From DATLFA01 sp039915945 (GTDB lineage Bacteria; Actinomycetota; Acidimicrobiia; Acidimicrobiales; WLNW01), in assembly GCA_039915945.1 (NCBI GenBank), contig JBDSMH010000056.1, forward strand, positions 1 to 64,000: a stretch of DNA of 64,000 nt, read 5' to 3'. A program made the translations under genes and the position numbers. The notes beneath the pieces were generated by a model, which was not told where the DNA came from, ran no database searches, and worked only from the letters and a program-made list of their open reading frames with translations. Positions 39,679 through 47,629 of the stretch are shown piece after piece. Position 1 is the first letter of the stretch, and every line of letters starts with the position of its first letter.

Positions 39679-40167
39679 ATGAATCCCTCTTTCGAGATCG
39701 ATCGGCCCGATCACTTCACGACGGGTGCCGTGGGGCCCAAAGGCCAGCGCATCTTCTACTTACAGGTGCGCCAAGATGGCATCGTCGCGACATTCAAAGT
39801 CGAGAAACAACAGGTGCAGGTGCTCGCCGACTACCTCGAGCGCATGCTCGAAAACTTGCCGCCGTCCAACGACTCATTCCTTACCAACACCGAAGACCTG
39901 CTCGAGCCGCTCAACGCCGAGTGGGTCATCGGCGAGTTGGGCATCGGCTATGACGAGGACTCCAACAAGATCATCCTGCACGCGCAAGAGTTGCAGACCG
40001 AAGAAGACGAGGAACCCAACGCCATCGCCCGCATCCATCTCGAGCGGCGTCAGATCATCGGCTTCGTGCGCCGCGCGCGCGAGCTCGTTGCTGCCGGCCG
40101 TCCGTTGTGCCCGTACTGCGGTCGGCCACTCGATCCAGAACAAGGGCTTTGTGCCTGTTACAACTGA
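39679..40167 (+). CDS. DUF3090 family protein
   Basis: A 162-residue protein. Conserved features are RPDHFTTGAVGPKGQRIFYLQ at the start and a terminal Cys set (Cys144, 147, 158, 160) in CPYCGRPLDPEQGLCAC that should bind one zinc. It belongs to a family almost confined to actinobacteria, always near the SCO1664-like gene. Molecular role unknown. It starts 11 bases after the phosphatase-like gene. Confidence 0.9.
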   Translation: MNPSFEIDRPDHFTTGAVGPKGQRIFYLQVRQDGIVATFKVEKQQVQVLADYLERMLENLPPSNDSFLTNTEDLLEPLNAEWVIGELGIGYDEDSNKIILHAQELQTEEDEEPNAIARIHLERRQIIGFVRRARELVAAGRPLCPYCGRPLDPEQGLCACYN

Positions 40168-40169
40168 GC

Positions 40170-40919
40170 ATGAGCGACCAATCACCTTTTCGTGAACGCG
40201 GCCCACTCGCGACCGATGTCGCGCTCGACGTCTTGGAGGCGAGCGAGATCATCGTGATCGGTCGCATGCCGTACAGCTCGAACGCCACGTTCCTCGTCGA
40301 TCTCGCGTCCGACGAAGAAGGTGAGTCGGTCGTTGCGCAGGGCATCTACAAACCGGCGCGTGGCGAGCGTCCGTTGTGGGACTTTCCTGCCGGCCTGTGG
40401 AAGCGCGAGGTGGCGGCGTTCGCACTGTCCGACCATCTCGATTGGCATCTGGTGCCGCCGACAATCGAGCGCGATGGGCCGCTGGGCGACGGTTCGCTGC
40501 AGCTGTTCGTGCCCCACGACATGGAGCAGCACTACCTGACATTGCGCGAAGACCCGCGGCACCGGCATGCGTTCGAACGGCTGTGTGTGTTCGACATCGT
40601 CAGCAACAACACCGACCGCAAGAGCGGGCATTGTCTCATCGGCACCGACGGCAACATCTGGGCCATCGACAACGGTTTGTCGTTCCACGCGGAGTTCAAA
40701 CTGCGCACGGTGCTGTGGGACTTCGCCGGCGAACGCATCCCGCGCGACATCATCGCCGACATCGAGCGACTCCTCGACGACGGTCCACCCGAGTCCGTGA
40801 CGGGCGCGCTCGACGAATTCGAGATCGATGCCATGCTGACCCGCACTCGCGCCATCGTGTCGAGCGGCTGCTTCCCCCGCGACAGCAGCGGAAGGCGCTG
40901 GCCCTGGCCGCTCGTGTAA
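40170..40919 (+). CDS. SCO1664-family kinase-fold-like protein
   Basis: A 249-residue protein with a PI3K/protein-kinase-like core: YKPARGERPLWDFPAGLWKREVAA (nucleotide lobe Lys) and FDIVSNNTDRKSGHCLI (catalytic NNTDRK) and WAIDNGLSFH (metal-binding Asp). It matches the SCO1664 (TIGR03843) family. It is the third gene of the triad and begins 2 bases after DUF3090. Its substrate is unknown. Confidence 0.85.
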   Translation: MSDQSPFRERGPLATDVALDVLEASEIIVIGRMPYSSNATFLVDLASDEEGESVVAQGIYKPARGERPLWDFPAGLWKREVAAFALSDHLDWHLVPPTIERDGPLGDGSLQLFVPHDMEQHYLTLREDPRHRHAFERLCVFDIVSNNTDRKSGHCLIGTDGNIWAIDNGLSFHAEFKLRTVLWDFAGERIPRDIIADIERLLDDGPPESVTGALDEFEIDAMLTRTRAIVSSGCFPRDSSGRRWPWPLV

Positions 40920-40957
40920 CGCGGCGGCAGTGCACCTGATGCGCGACAATTCGCCGG

Positions 40958-41416
40958 GTGGAGTGCGGATCGTGTCGGTCGCTTGTGGGAGAACTCGTGC
41001 TGACCACTGCACCACGGCTCGACCTCGACGAGTACTGGCGCGTCGAGCACTGCCACCCAGTTGCTGTCGCGGGATGGTGGGTGCTCGTACTACGCCGCCA
41101 CGCTCGGGCGATTCACGACCTCACCGACGACGAAGCAACGGCCTTGGGCAAGTGGCTGCCGACGCTGAGCCGAGCCCTGCACGACGCCACGGGGTGTGAA
41201 CTCGAATACGTCATGCAATTCGCCGAAGGACACGGTTTCCACCACGTCCATTTCCACATCGTCGCCCGCAGCCACGATTGGCCTGACGACCTGAAGGGAC
41301 CGCGGGTCCTCACCGCGTTCGGTGTCGCCGATCCGATCCCTCCCGAGGCGGCGACGCGGATCATCGAATCCTTGAGTCGCTATATCGGAGTTCCCACGAC
41401 AACGATCGTCGTGTAA
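40958..41416 (+). CDS. HIT-family hydrolase with N-terminal CxxC
   Basis: A 152-residue protein. The HIT triad HxHxHxx is FHHVHFHIVAR (His96, 98, 100). An N-terminal ECGSC (Cys3, Cys6) probably forms half of a zinc site with HCHP at 31-34. HIT enzymes cleave nucleotide phosphoramidates or dinucleotides. GACAAT lies 7 bases before GTG 40958. It follows the triad but with a 38-base gap, so it may be separately expressed. Confidence 0.85.
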   Translation: MECGSCRSLVGELVLTTAPRLDLDEYWRVEHCHPVAVAGWWVLVLRRHARAIHDLTDDEATALGKWLPTLSRALHDATGCELEYVMQFAEGHGFHHVHFHIVARSHDWPDDLKGPRVLTAFGVADPIPPEAATRIIESLSRYIGVPTTTIVV

Positions 41417-41429
41417 CGAGAGGAACGCT

Positions 41430-42135
41430 ATGGACTACGGGGCGCACCTTCCGCTGATGGACTTCGGAGGCCATCCGTACACCCTTGATCACCTCACCGC
41501 GTACACGAGAACTGCCGCGCAACTCGGCTTCACTGCATTGTCGGCGAACGATCATCTCGTCTTCTCGGTGCCCTGGCTCGACGGACCGGTCGCGCTCGCG
41601 GCGGTGATGGAACACGCACACGACATGACGCTGGCAACGACGGTGTCGTTGGCAGTGGTCCGGCCTGCCGGCACAACCCGGCGGACCACCGATCTGGATC
41701 GGTAGCTGGGGCTCTGACGCGGGGCTGCGGCGCGTGGCCCGTCTCGCTGACGGTTGGTTGGCCTCTGCGTACAACACGACACCAGAGTTGTTCGGCGAGG
41801 CGTGGACATCGCTTCGCGCCCGACTCGACGCGCACGGCAAGAGTTCGGCCACGTTCCCGAACGCGCTCGCGACGATGTGGTGCTACATCACCGACGACCG
41901 CGCCGAAGCCGAGCGCATTCTCCACGAGCGAGTGATCCCCACCGTGCACCGGCCTGAGCAGATGCTCCGCGAACGACTCCCGATCGGGCCACCCGAATTG
42001 TTCGCCGAGAAGTTGACGGCATTCGCGAAGGCCGGCGTGCAACACGTCTTCATCTGGCCCGTCGCCGACGAGGTGCGCCAACTCGAACGCTTCTGGAACG
42101 AAGTACGACCTCTCGTCTCCGCCCCGCAATACTGA
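41430..42135 (+). pseudogene. Luciferase-like (LLM, F420-type) monooxygenase with internal deletion
   Basis: The N-terminal 80 residues (GAHLPLMDFGGHPYTLDHL, ALSANDHLVF, THDMTLATTV-like AHDMTLATTVSLAVVR) and, in another frame from about 41660, the C-terminal half (GGPPIWIGSWGSDAGLRR, LADGWLASAYNTTPELF ... VFIWPVAD) belong to one bacterial luciferase-like enzyme. The about 90-residue middle, with the conserved GVGPGSS and F/ARG segments, is absent, and the frame shifts at the junction. The first frame stops at 41705; the C-terminal frame ends at 42135. A functional product is not expected. Confidence 0.8.
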
Positions 42136-42202
42136 GCGGGTGACACTCGAATCGGCGGACCGCTATGCGATCTAGCGCCTGAAGTATCTGCGGCAGCGCT
42201 CG

Positions 42203-42445
42203 ATGCGCAACCCCGCATGGCGAGACGCCGACTATCTCGGCCTTTACGTCACTCCGAGCTACATGAGGTGGGCCGACGAGTCGCCGCTCGAGCCCTTTCG
42301 GCGACCGGTGCTCGCTTCGCTAAGTGCTTTCCGTAAAGCCAAGGGCGACGACAGCGACGCTGCATGGCTGCGAGCGGTGCGCTATGTCGACCAGCTGATC
42401 GTGGACGCCGAGCGGAAGCAAGGAGACAAGATCCGAGCCCTGTAG
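42203..42445 (+). CDS. Hypothetical protein, possibly the intact end of a nonsense-broken gene
   Basis: An 80-residue frame (MRNPAWRDADYLGLYVTPSY ... ERKQGDKIRAL). Upstream in the same frame a longer sequence starts at GTG 42140 (VTLESADRYAI) and is interrupted by TAG at 42173-42175; CAG there would give one 101-residue protein, AIQRLKYLRQRS. So this may be the tail of a gene broken by one C-to-T change, or a gene starting at 42203. No family recognised. Confidence 0.45.
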   Translation: MRNPAWRDADYLGLYVTPSYMRWADESPLEPFRRPVLASLSAFRKAKGDDSDAAWLRAVRYVDQLIVDAERKQGDKIRAL

Positions 42446-42461
42446 CTGCGGTCCCTAGAAG

Positions 42462-42467
42462 TACATT
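42462..42467 (+). promoter_or_regulatory. -10-like element of the DSP-like gene
   Basis: TACATT ends 6 bases before the ATG at 42474. Confidence 0.4.
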
Positions 42468-42473
42468 GCGCAG

Positions 42474-42926
42474 ATGACCGGTTTCGAGGTGCCCGCAGAT
42501 CTCCGCTTCAACCGCGGAGCGATTGCCGATCCCGCGGCGTTCGCCCGTGACGCGAGTGCCGCCTCGTGGCTCTTCCTCTGCGGCGAACAATTCGCAACGA
42601 TGGACGGCGGCATGTCCTACGCGCAAGTGCAAGCCGCGGTTGCCGAGTCGGAGAACATCGTCTCCGATCCGCCGCGCGTGTTCGACCTCGATGTCGCCCG
42701 TGAACTGATCGCCGCGATCGATCGCTTGCCGCGGCCCACGTTGGTCACGTGCCGCACCGGTCCTCGGTCATCAGCGGCCGTGTACCTGTACTCGGGTCTG
42801 CAGGCCGGCGCGTCGGCGAGCGAAGTGCTGGCGCGGGCCGACGCCGATGCCGCGCCCTTCGCGCGATCCGAAGAACTCCGGGCGCTCGTCGTTCAGGGCC
42901 TCGAAGAACCCGCCCCCGACGCCTGA
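42474..42926 (+). CDS. DUF442-like / dual-specificity-phosphatase-fold protein
   Basis: A 150-residue protein. The active-site loop TLVTCRTGPRSSAAVYLY follows the C-x4-R-S pattern of the beta-lactamase-hydrolase-like (DUF442) branch of cysteine phosphatases, with the Cys nucleophile and phosphate-binding Arg. DPPRVFDLDVARELIAAIDRLP is the helix before it. It is intact although its neighbours on both sides are broken. The substrate could be a phosphoprotein or a small molecule. Confidence 0.65.
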   Translation: MTGFEVPADLRFNRGAIADPAAFARDASAASWLFLCGEQFATMDGGMSYAQVQAAVAESENIVSDPPRVFDLDVARELIAAIDRLPRPTLVTCRTGPRSSAAVYLYSGLQAGASASEVLARADADAAPFARSEELRALVVQGLEEPAPDA

Positions 42927-42940
42927 TCTGATGATCGAGC

Positions 42941-43316
42941 ATGGCTCACGTAGAGATTCGCGGCGGTCAGCTAACGATCGCCCTCAGCCGGTTGGAGAAA
43001 TTCCTCGCACTGCGGCGGGATGTGCGAGTGCCATTGCGAGCGGTTCGAACAGCGACGGCGCTCAGTAAGCCGCTCGGGCATCGCGGGCGAGATACGAATG
43101 GGATTCGCCGCGCGGGCTGCCCCGGGGCAGAGATTGATCTGCTGCGGCCCGCGAGCAACCTGGCGCGGCGGCAAAGCACTCATGGTCGTTTACCGCAATC
43201 GGCAGGCGCTCGACGTCGAGCTCGAACCCGGCGAATCCGGATACCGACTGCTCGTTGTCTCCGTAGATCGCCCCGACGAAATCGCGCAACAGATCACGGA
43301 TGCGACGCGTTCATGA
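42941..43316 (+). pseudogene. PH-like domain protein with frameshift
   Basis: The frame from ATG 42941 begins MAHVEIRGGQLTIALSRLEK, the start of a short actinobacterial family that usually continues to TWRGGxGKAxVxVYRNR and ends in VELEPGE. After about 43070 that ending (ATWRGGKALMVVYRNRQALD, VELEPGESGYRLLVVSV, ending at 43316) is in the next frame, and the starting frame runs on as an unrelated Arg-rich stretch. One base must be removed, or two added, to restore it. Confidence 0.65.
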
Positions 43317-43642
43317 ACTAGAGCCAAGGACTCGGGTCCACAACTCTGGGTAGTCGGCTTTCCAGCCTCTTGCGCGGGTTGGCGCTCGTGTCTCCGTTCT
43401 GGCAGCACAACTTCGAAGAAATCCCAGGTCAGATCGCGCATGGTGCTGCCAGAACGAGGGATCCAAAGAAGAAGCTCCGCATTTCGTCACCGGAGAATGA
43501 GCAGAGAACCAACTCCGCGACCGCTGCGTGGTGGATGGCGCGCCAGCGTTTCGTCGACAGTGGCCAACTTCGTCAACAGTGGCCACGCACCGAAAACAGG
43601 TGCCGGGGTAGATGCCCCAGAAAACGTCCCCGCGGGGACGTT
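43317..43642. other. 326-base gap with inverted and direct repeats, possible mobile-element remnant
   Basis: No gene. It holds a perfect 13-bp inverted repeat (43396-43408 and 43443-43455), a direct duplication CGTCGACAGTGGCCA / CGTCAACAGTGGCCA near 43551-43583, and the etfA terminator at its right end. Repeated TGGCCAC-type units next to decayed genes resemble the multiple terminal repeats of IS21-like elements, but no transposase code is left. Confidence 0.5.
43396..43455. repeat. 13-bp inverted repeat with 34-base spacer
   Basis: GTTCTGGCAGCAC at 43396-43408 and its exact reverse complement GTGCTGCCAGAAC at 43443-43455. It lies at the border between the decayed locus and the etf operon. 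Confidence 0.75.
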
Positions 43643-43644
43643 TT
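43621..43644 (-). terminator. Palindromic intrinsic terminator of etfBA
   Basis: AAAACGTCCCCG followed directly by CGGGGACGTTTT is a perfect 24-base palindrome with A/T runs at both ends. It overlaps the etfA stop codon and, read on the minus strand, is a strong hairpin followed by TTTT. Its symmetry also lets it stop transcripts from the plus strand. Confidence 0.8.
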
Positions 43645-44635
43645 ACTTACGAGCTTCGAGCGCTTCGATCAGCTTGGGCAGCACCTTGTGCACGTCACCG
43701 ACAATGCCGAGATCGGCCACACCGAAGATGGGCGCCTCGGCATCTTTGTTGATGGCGATGATGTTCTTGGAACCCTTCATGCCGACGAGATGCTGCGTCG
43801 CACCCGAGATGCCGCACGCGACGTACAACGTCGGCTTGACGACCTTGCCGGTTTGGCCGACCTGGTGCGAATAGGGCACCCATCCGGCATCGACGATGGC
43901 CCGTGACGCACCCGCCGCGCCCTTGAGCAACTTGGCCAGCTGCTCGACCATGGCGTACTTCGACGCCTCGCCGAGACCACGCCCACCCGAGACCACAACC
44001 GCCGCTTCGTCGAGCTTGGGTCCGGTCGACTCTTCGACGTGGCGCTCTTTGATTCGCGCCGCACCGGTGACGCCGACATCGGGGACCGTCAACGCTTTGA
44101 CCGCCGCCGCGCCACCCCCGGACTCTTCGACCGCGAACGACTTGGGCCGCACGATGACGATGCCCGGCTTGTCGCCGGCGAACTTGGTCTTGACGTTGAT
44201 CGTGCCGCCGAACACCGGCTCGACGCCGGCGACCGTAGCGCCATCGACCTCGATGTCGACGATGTTGGTGATGACTGGCGTATCGAGCTTGACCGACAAC
44301 CGACCGGCAACGTCACGACCGTCGTAGGTGGTACCGAACATGAACAGATCGGGCGCGCCCTCTGATGCGATGGCAGCCACGAGAGCCGATGCGATTGATG
44401 GCCCCGGCAGCGCGCCATCGAGGTCGCCCGTCGCCAAAACCGACTTGGCGCCGTGCGCACCCAACGCCGCCGCGACACCACTGGCATCGCCGGCGAAGAT
44501 CACTTCGACGTTGTCGGAGATCTCACGCGCCTTGGTCAGCATTTCGAGCGTGATCGTGGCCACCCGTGACGGTGCCCCATCGGCGGAATCGCCGCTCACG
44601 CCTTCGCCGTAGACCCAAACCTTTGCCAAACCCAT
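43643..44635 (-). CDS. etfA: Electron transfer flavoprotein alpha subunit
   Basis: A 330-residue EtfA. The C-terminal FAD signature is GQTGKVVKPTLYVACGISGATQH and KGSKNIIAINKDAEAPIF. EtfAB carries electrons from acyl-CoA dehydrogenases and similar flavoproteins to ETF:quinone oxidoreductase. It begins one base inside the etfB stop (TGATG) and ends in a palindromic terminator. It fits the catabolic character of the region. Confidence 0.97.
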   Translation of the reverse strand: MGLAKVWVYGEGVSGDSADGAPSRVATITLEMLTKAREISDNVEVIFAGDASGVAAALGAHGAKSVLATGDLDGALPGPSIASALVAAIASEGAPDLFMFGTTYDGRDVAGRLSVKLDTPVITNIVDIEVDGATVAGVEPVFGGTINVKTKFAGDKPGIVIVRPKSFAVEESGGGAAAVKALTVPDVGVTGAARIKERHVEESTGPKLDEAAVVVSGGRGLGEASKYAMVEQLAKLLKGAAGASRAIVDAGWVPYSHQVGQTGKVVKPTLYVACGISGATQHLVGMKGSKNIIAINKDAEAPIFGVADLGIVGDVHKVLPKLIEALEARK

Positions 44636-45414
44636 CAGATGACCTTCAGGCTCTCGAGGAACGCCACGATCTTCTCGTGCGCAGTTCCGTCGTCTTCGAA
44701 CTTCTCACCGGCATCGCGTGCCGGCACCGGCGCGATATCGGTGATCTCTTGGCCCGCTCCGGCCCAACCGACGCTGGCGGCATCGATGCCCAGATCCGCG
44801 AGCGTGAGTTGCTCGAGCGGCTTGTTCTTGGCGGCCATGATGCCTTTGAACGAGGGATAGCGCGGCTCGACCACACCGGCGGTCACCGACACGAGCGCGG
44901 GCAACGGGCAATGCACTTCGTCGTAACCGGCTTCGGTCTGACGGCGCACGTTGGCTTCGCCACCATCGATCGTGATCGCCTTCGCGAAAGTCACTGACGG
45001 CAGACCCAACAACTCGGCGAGTTGCTCGGGCAAGGTGCCGGTGTAGCCGTCGGACGACTCGGTCGCCGTGATGACCAGATCGGGGGTGGTGCGGCCAATC
45101 GCCGCGGCGAGCACCTTGGCGGTGCTGAGCGCATCGGAACCGAGCAACGCCGGGTCGGACACGAGAATGGCCTTGGCCGCTCCCATCGCGAGCGCAGTGC
45201 GCAAGCCCGACACCTCGTTGTTGGGGGCCATCGACACCAGCGTGACCTCGCCGCCACCCGCCTTGTCCACGAGTTGCAGGGCCATCTCGACACCGTACGA
45301 GTCGGACTCGTCCATGATGAGCTTGCCCTCTCGTTTGAGGGTCTTGGTCGAGGCATTGAGCTGGCCTGGTTCGGCCGGATCAGGGATTTGTTTTACGCAT
45401 ACGACAACGTTCAT
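44635..45414 (-). CDS. etfB: Electron transfer flavoprotein beta subunit
   Basis: A 259-residue EtfB beginning MNVVVCVKQIPDPAEPG, with the AMP-binding side segments VLVSDPALLGSDALSTAKVLA and ATESSDGYTGTLPEQLAELLG. It is the partner of etfA in a two-gene operon. No clear -10-like element is seen directly before the ATG, so a longer leader is possible. Confidence 0.97.
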   Translation of the reverse strand: MNVVVCVKQIPDPAEPGQLNASTKTLKREGKLIMDESDSYGVEMALQLVDKAGGGEVTLVSMAPNNEVSGLRTALAMGAAKAILVSDPALLGSDALSTAKVLAAAIGRTTPDLVITATESSDGYTGTLPEQLAELLGLPSVTFAKAITIDGGEANVRRQTEAGYDEVHCPLPALVSVTAGVVEPRYPSFKGIMAAKNKPLEQLTLADLGIDAASVGWAGAGQEITDIAPVPARDAGEKFEDDGTAHEKIVAFLESLKVI

Positions 45415-45469
45415 AACCTGACAAGTCTGACCGCATGCCAGGGGGCGGCCAAATCAGGGAAGTATCAGA

Positions 45470-46387
45470 TCAAGGAACGATTAGGCGAATGGCATCGGGC
45501 TCGTAGCGGAATTCGAGCGAGCGCACGTACCCCAGGTAATCGCCGTCGACCTGATACGGGAACGGTTGCTCCGACGACACGGTCATCGCCCGCACGTCCG
45601 GCCGGTAGTCGACGTGGCGACTGCGCCGCAGCCTGGACCCCCCGGCGAATAGCGCCGACCCCGCCAGACGGCCGAGGCGACGCAGCTTCAGTGTGCGAAT
45701 CGTCACCATCGTGAGTGGACTGTCGAGCGTGGCGTCGGGGGCGAGACGCAGCGGCCGGCTACCCAAATAGGTGTACGGATCGGTATTGCAGCAAATGGAG
45801 AAGTAGCCGTCGTCGACCACCGTCCCGTCGTCGAATCGCACTTGGAAGTGCGGACGCCTGCGGTCGTAATGCCGCATCCACGTATCCATTGCGGCGTAGA
45901 TGAACAGTGGATGCCCGGCGTAGCGCTTGAGGCCCGATCGCCGCTCGACTTGTTCGACGACCGCCGCATCGAAGCCGACGCCACAGTGAAAGAGGAAGTA
46001 GCGCCGGTTGACCGATCCGATGCCGACACGGCGCGTCGAACCGCGTGCCACTGCATCGAGTATCGCGGCCGTGGCTTCGACCGGGTCGTCGGAGAGACCG
46101 AGCGTGCGGGCGAACACGTTCGTGGATCCGCCGGGCAGTGGCGCCAATGCACTGTCGCTGCCGGCCAACCCGTTGGCGGCTTCGTTCAGTGTCCCGTCAC
46201 CTCCGAAAACAACAACGAGATCGACGCCCTGTGAGGCCGCATTTTGGGCGAGACGTGCCGCGTGGCCGCGCCGGCTCGTCTCGGCAACCTGCACCTCGTG
46301 TTCGACCGACAGTGCTTTTTGCACCAGCACGCGAGAACGCAACGTCACCGAAGAGGCCGCTGCATTGACAATGAGCAGGATCTTCAC
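45470..46387 (-). CDS. Diacylglycerol kinase family lipid kinase
   Basis: A 305-residue DagK/YegS-like protein. It has the nucleotide motif VVVFGGDGTLNEAANGLAG, PLPGGSTNVFARTLGL and a late FPYQVDGDYLG segment. It phosphorylates a lipid hydroxyl, often diacylglycerol, at the membrane face. GATTTT lies 6 bases before GTG 46387. It lies just upstream of the etf operon on the same strand, 55 bases away, so it is probably a separate unit. Confidence 0.9.
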   Translation of the reverse strand: MKILLIVNAAASSVTLRSRVLVQKALSVEHEVQVAETSRRGHAARLAQNAASQGVDLVVVFGGDGTLNEAANGLAGSDSALAPLPGGSTNVFARTLGLSDDPVEATAAILDAVARGSTRRVGIGSVNRRYFLFHCGVGFDAAVVEQVERRSGLKRYAGHPLFIYAAMDTWMRHYDRRRPHFQVRFDDGTVVDDGYFSICCNTDPYTYLGSRPLRLAPDATLDSPLTMVTIRTLKLRRLGRLAGSALFAGGSRLRRSRHVDYRPDVRAMTVSSEQPFPYQVDGDYLGYVRSLEFRYEPDAIRLIVP

Positions 46388-46436
46388 GCCGCCAAAATCC
46401 GTTGGTTTCGCCAGAGACTACGCGACCCAACGTCCG

Positions 46437-47150
46437 TCATCGTGACTCGTCACCCATTACGTGCCGCGCAATGTCCGGAACATTCGTGCAGATTCCATCG
46501 ACACCCATGTCGATGAGTGCCTCGATGCGATCGGGCGCATCGACGGTCCAGACGTTGACGACGAGCCCACGCTCGTGCGCGGCAACGACGAGCGCACGGT
46601 CGACCGTGGCGTCGTAGGGATGCAGCGCGCGATGTCCTCTCGCGGCGCACTGCGCGATGGTGGCCCGGGGGTCGTCGAGGCCGAAGGTGAGCAGCGCGGT
46701 GGGCAGCGCGGGCGCGAGCGCGTGCACACGGTCGATGGCGTCGATGTTGAAGCTCGACACCAGGACCGACACGGGCGGATCGGCTCGCCGGGTCGCGTCG
46801 ATGACCGCCTGCGAGAGCCAGTGCGTCGGGTCGTAGTCGTCCTCGGTGACGAAGTTCTTGATCTCGACGTTGACGCCCATGCCCACGCACGCGGCCAGCG
46901 CCTCATCGAGGTCGGGCACCTCGGAGGACAACTCGTCGCGACGCAGCGCCGCGATCAACCGGCCGTCGGCGAGGTGCGCGTCATGGTGGATCGCGGTCTT
47001 GGCATCGGCCGTACGGCGAACGTCGAGTTCGACCCAATCGGAGGCGACCGCGCGGGCCCGGCGGAAGGCGGCCACGGTGTTCTCCGGGCAGGTCCCCGGC
47101 ACGGCCGCGCCCCGGTGGGCAATGATGAGTGGGTTGCGCCTGTTGCTCAT
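46437..47150 (-). CDS. Glycerophosphodiester phosphodiesterase
   Basis: A 237-residue GDPD: IAHRGAAVPGTCPENTVAAF contains the catalytic HRG and the metal Glu, LDVRRTADAKTAIHHDAHLA adds the second His, and VNVWTVDAPDRIEALIDMGVDG is the typical ending. It hydrolyses glycerophosphodiesters to glycerol-3-phosphate and an alcohol. Cytoplasmic: no signal peptide from ATG 47150. It diverges from whiB. A longer frame was rejected because the family start lies at MSNRRNPLIIAHRG. Confidence 0.9.
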   Translation of the reverse strand: MSNRRNPLIIAHRGAAVPGTCPENTVAAFRRARAVASDWVELDVRRTADAKTAIHHDAHLADGRLIAALRRDELSSEVPDLDEALAACVGMGVNVEIKNFVTEDDYDPTHWLSQAVIDATRRADPPVSVLVSSFNIDAIDRVHALAPALPTALLTFGLDDPRATIAQCAARGHRALHPYDATVDRALVVAAHERGLVVNVWTVDAPDRIEALIDMGVDGICTNVPDIARHVMGDESR

Positions 47151-47194
47151 GGAGGCCCCGACAGTACCTTTTAGGTCTTCTGGCCCGGGCCGTG

Positions 47195-47224
47195 TTGCCC
47201 ACGCAGGGTGGGAACCTGTACATT
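47195..47224 (+). promoter_or_regulatory. Candidate sigma-70-type promoter of whiB
   Basis: TTGCCC (47195-47200) and TACATT (47219-47224) are separated by 18 bases. Unlike most genes here, whiB would then have a leader of about 80 bases and a good ribosome binding site. Confidence 0.35.
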
Positions 47225-47308
47225 CTCCGTGGTCGTGGTACCGACTCGCCGGGGGCACTCGGGTAGGCGAACGGACCACTCCATCAGTGGTGCACCGTGG
47301 GAGGTTTC

Positions 47309-47602
47309 GTGGCACTCACGACGGATTCCGTCATACATAGTCCTGCCTTACCGGATTGGCGCGCGCTCGCTTCTTGTCGCGATACCGCACCCGATCTGTT
47401 CTTTCCCGTCGGTTCGACGGGTTTGGCGGTCGAACAGATCGAAGCGGCCAAAGGCGTCTGCGATCAGTGCCCCGTAAAGGCCCCGTGCCTGCAGTTCGCG
47501 CTCGAGACCAATCAAGACTCGGGCATCTGGGGCGGCACGTCCGAAGAAGAGCGGCGTCGCCTCCGTCGAGCATGGCTGCGCGATCGCGCGGTGGCTCGCT
47601 AA
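47309..47602 (+). CDS. whiB1: WhiB-family Fe-S regulator, WhiB1-like
   Basis: A 97-residue protein with the four cluster Cys residues (Cys23, Cys51, Cys54, Cys60: SCRD..., VCDQCPVKAPC) and the GIWGGTSEEERR turn. WhiB proteins bind a [4Fe-4S] cluster, interact with the primary sigma factor and respond to NO or redox state. GTG 47309 has GGGAGG 5 bases upstream, so this start is firm. Its convergent neighbour is a PdtaS-like kinase, the same pairing as whiB1-pdtaS (Rv3219/Rv3220c) in Mycobacterium, which supports WhiB1 orthology. Confidence 0.9.
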   Translation: MALTTDSVIHSPALPDWRALASCRDTAPDLFFPVGSTGLAVEQIEAAKGVCDQCPVKAPCLQFALETNQDSGIWGGTSEEERRRLRRAWLRDRAVAR

Positions 47603-47626
47603 GGCCCGAGCGGCCTTCAGAGCGGA
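47603..47626 (-). repeat. Copy of the dispersed GC-rich repeat
   Basis: On the minus strand it reads TCCGCTCTGAAGG then CCGCTCGGGCC. It begins one base after the whiB stop codon and lies between the convergent whiB and kinase genes. Confidence 0.7.
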
Positions 47627-47629
47627 GAG

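Noticed and set aside
43551..43583. Repeated GTCnACAGTGGCCA units as a CRISPR array
   Set aside because: Only two units, no spacer between them and no cas genes.
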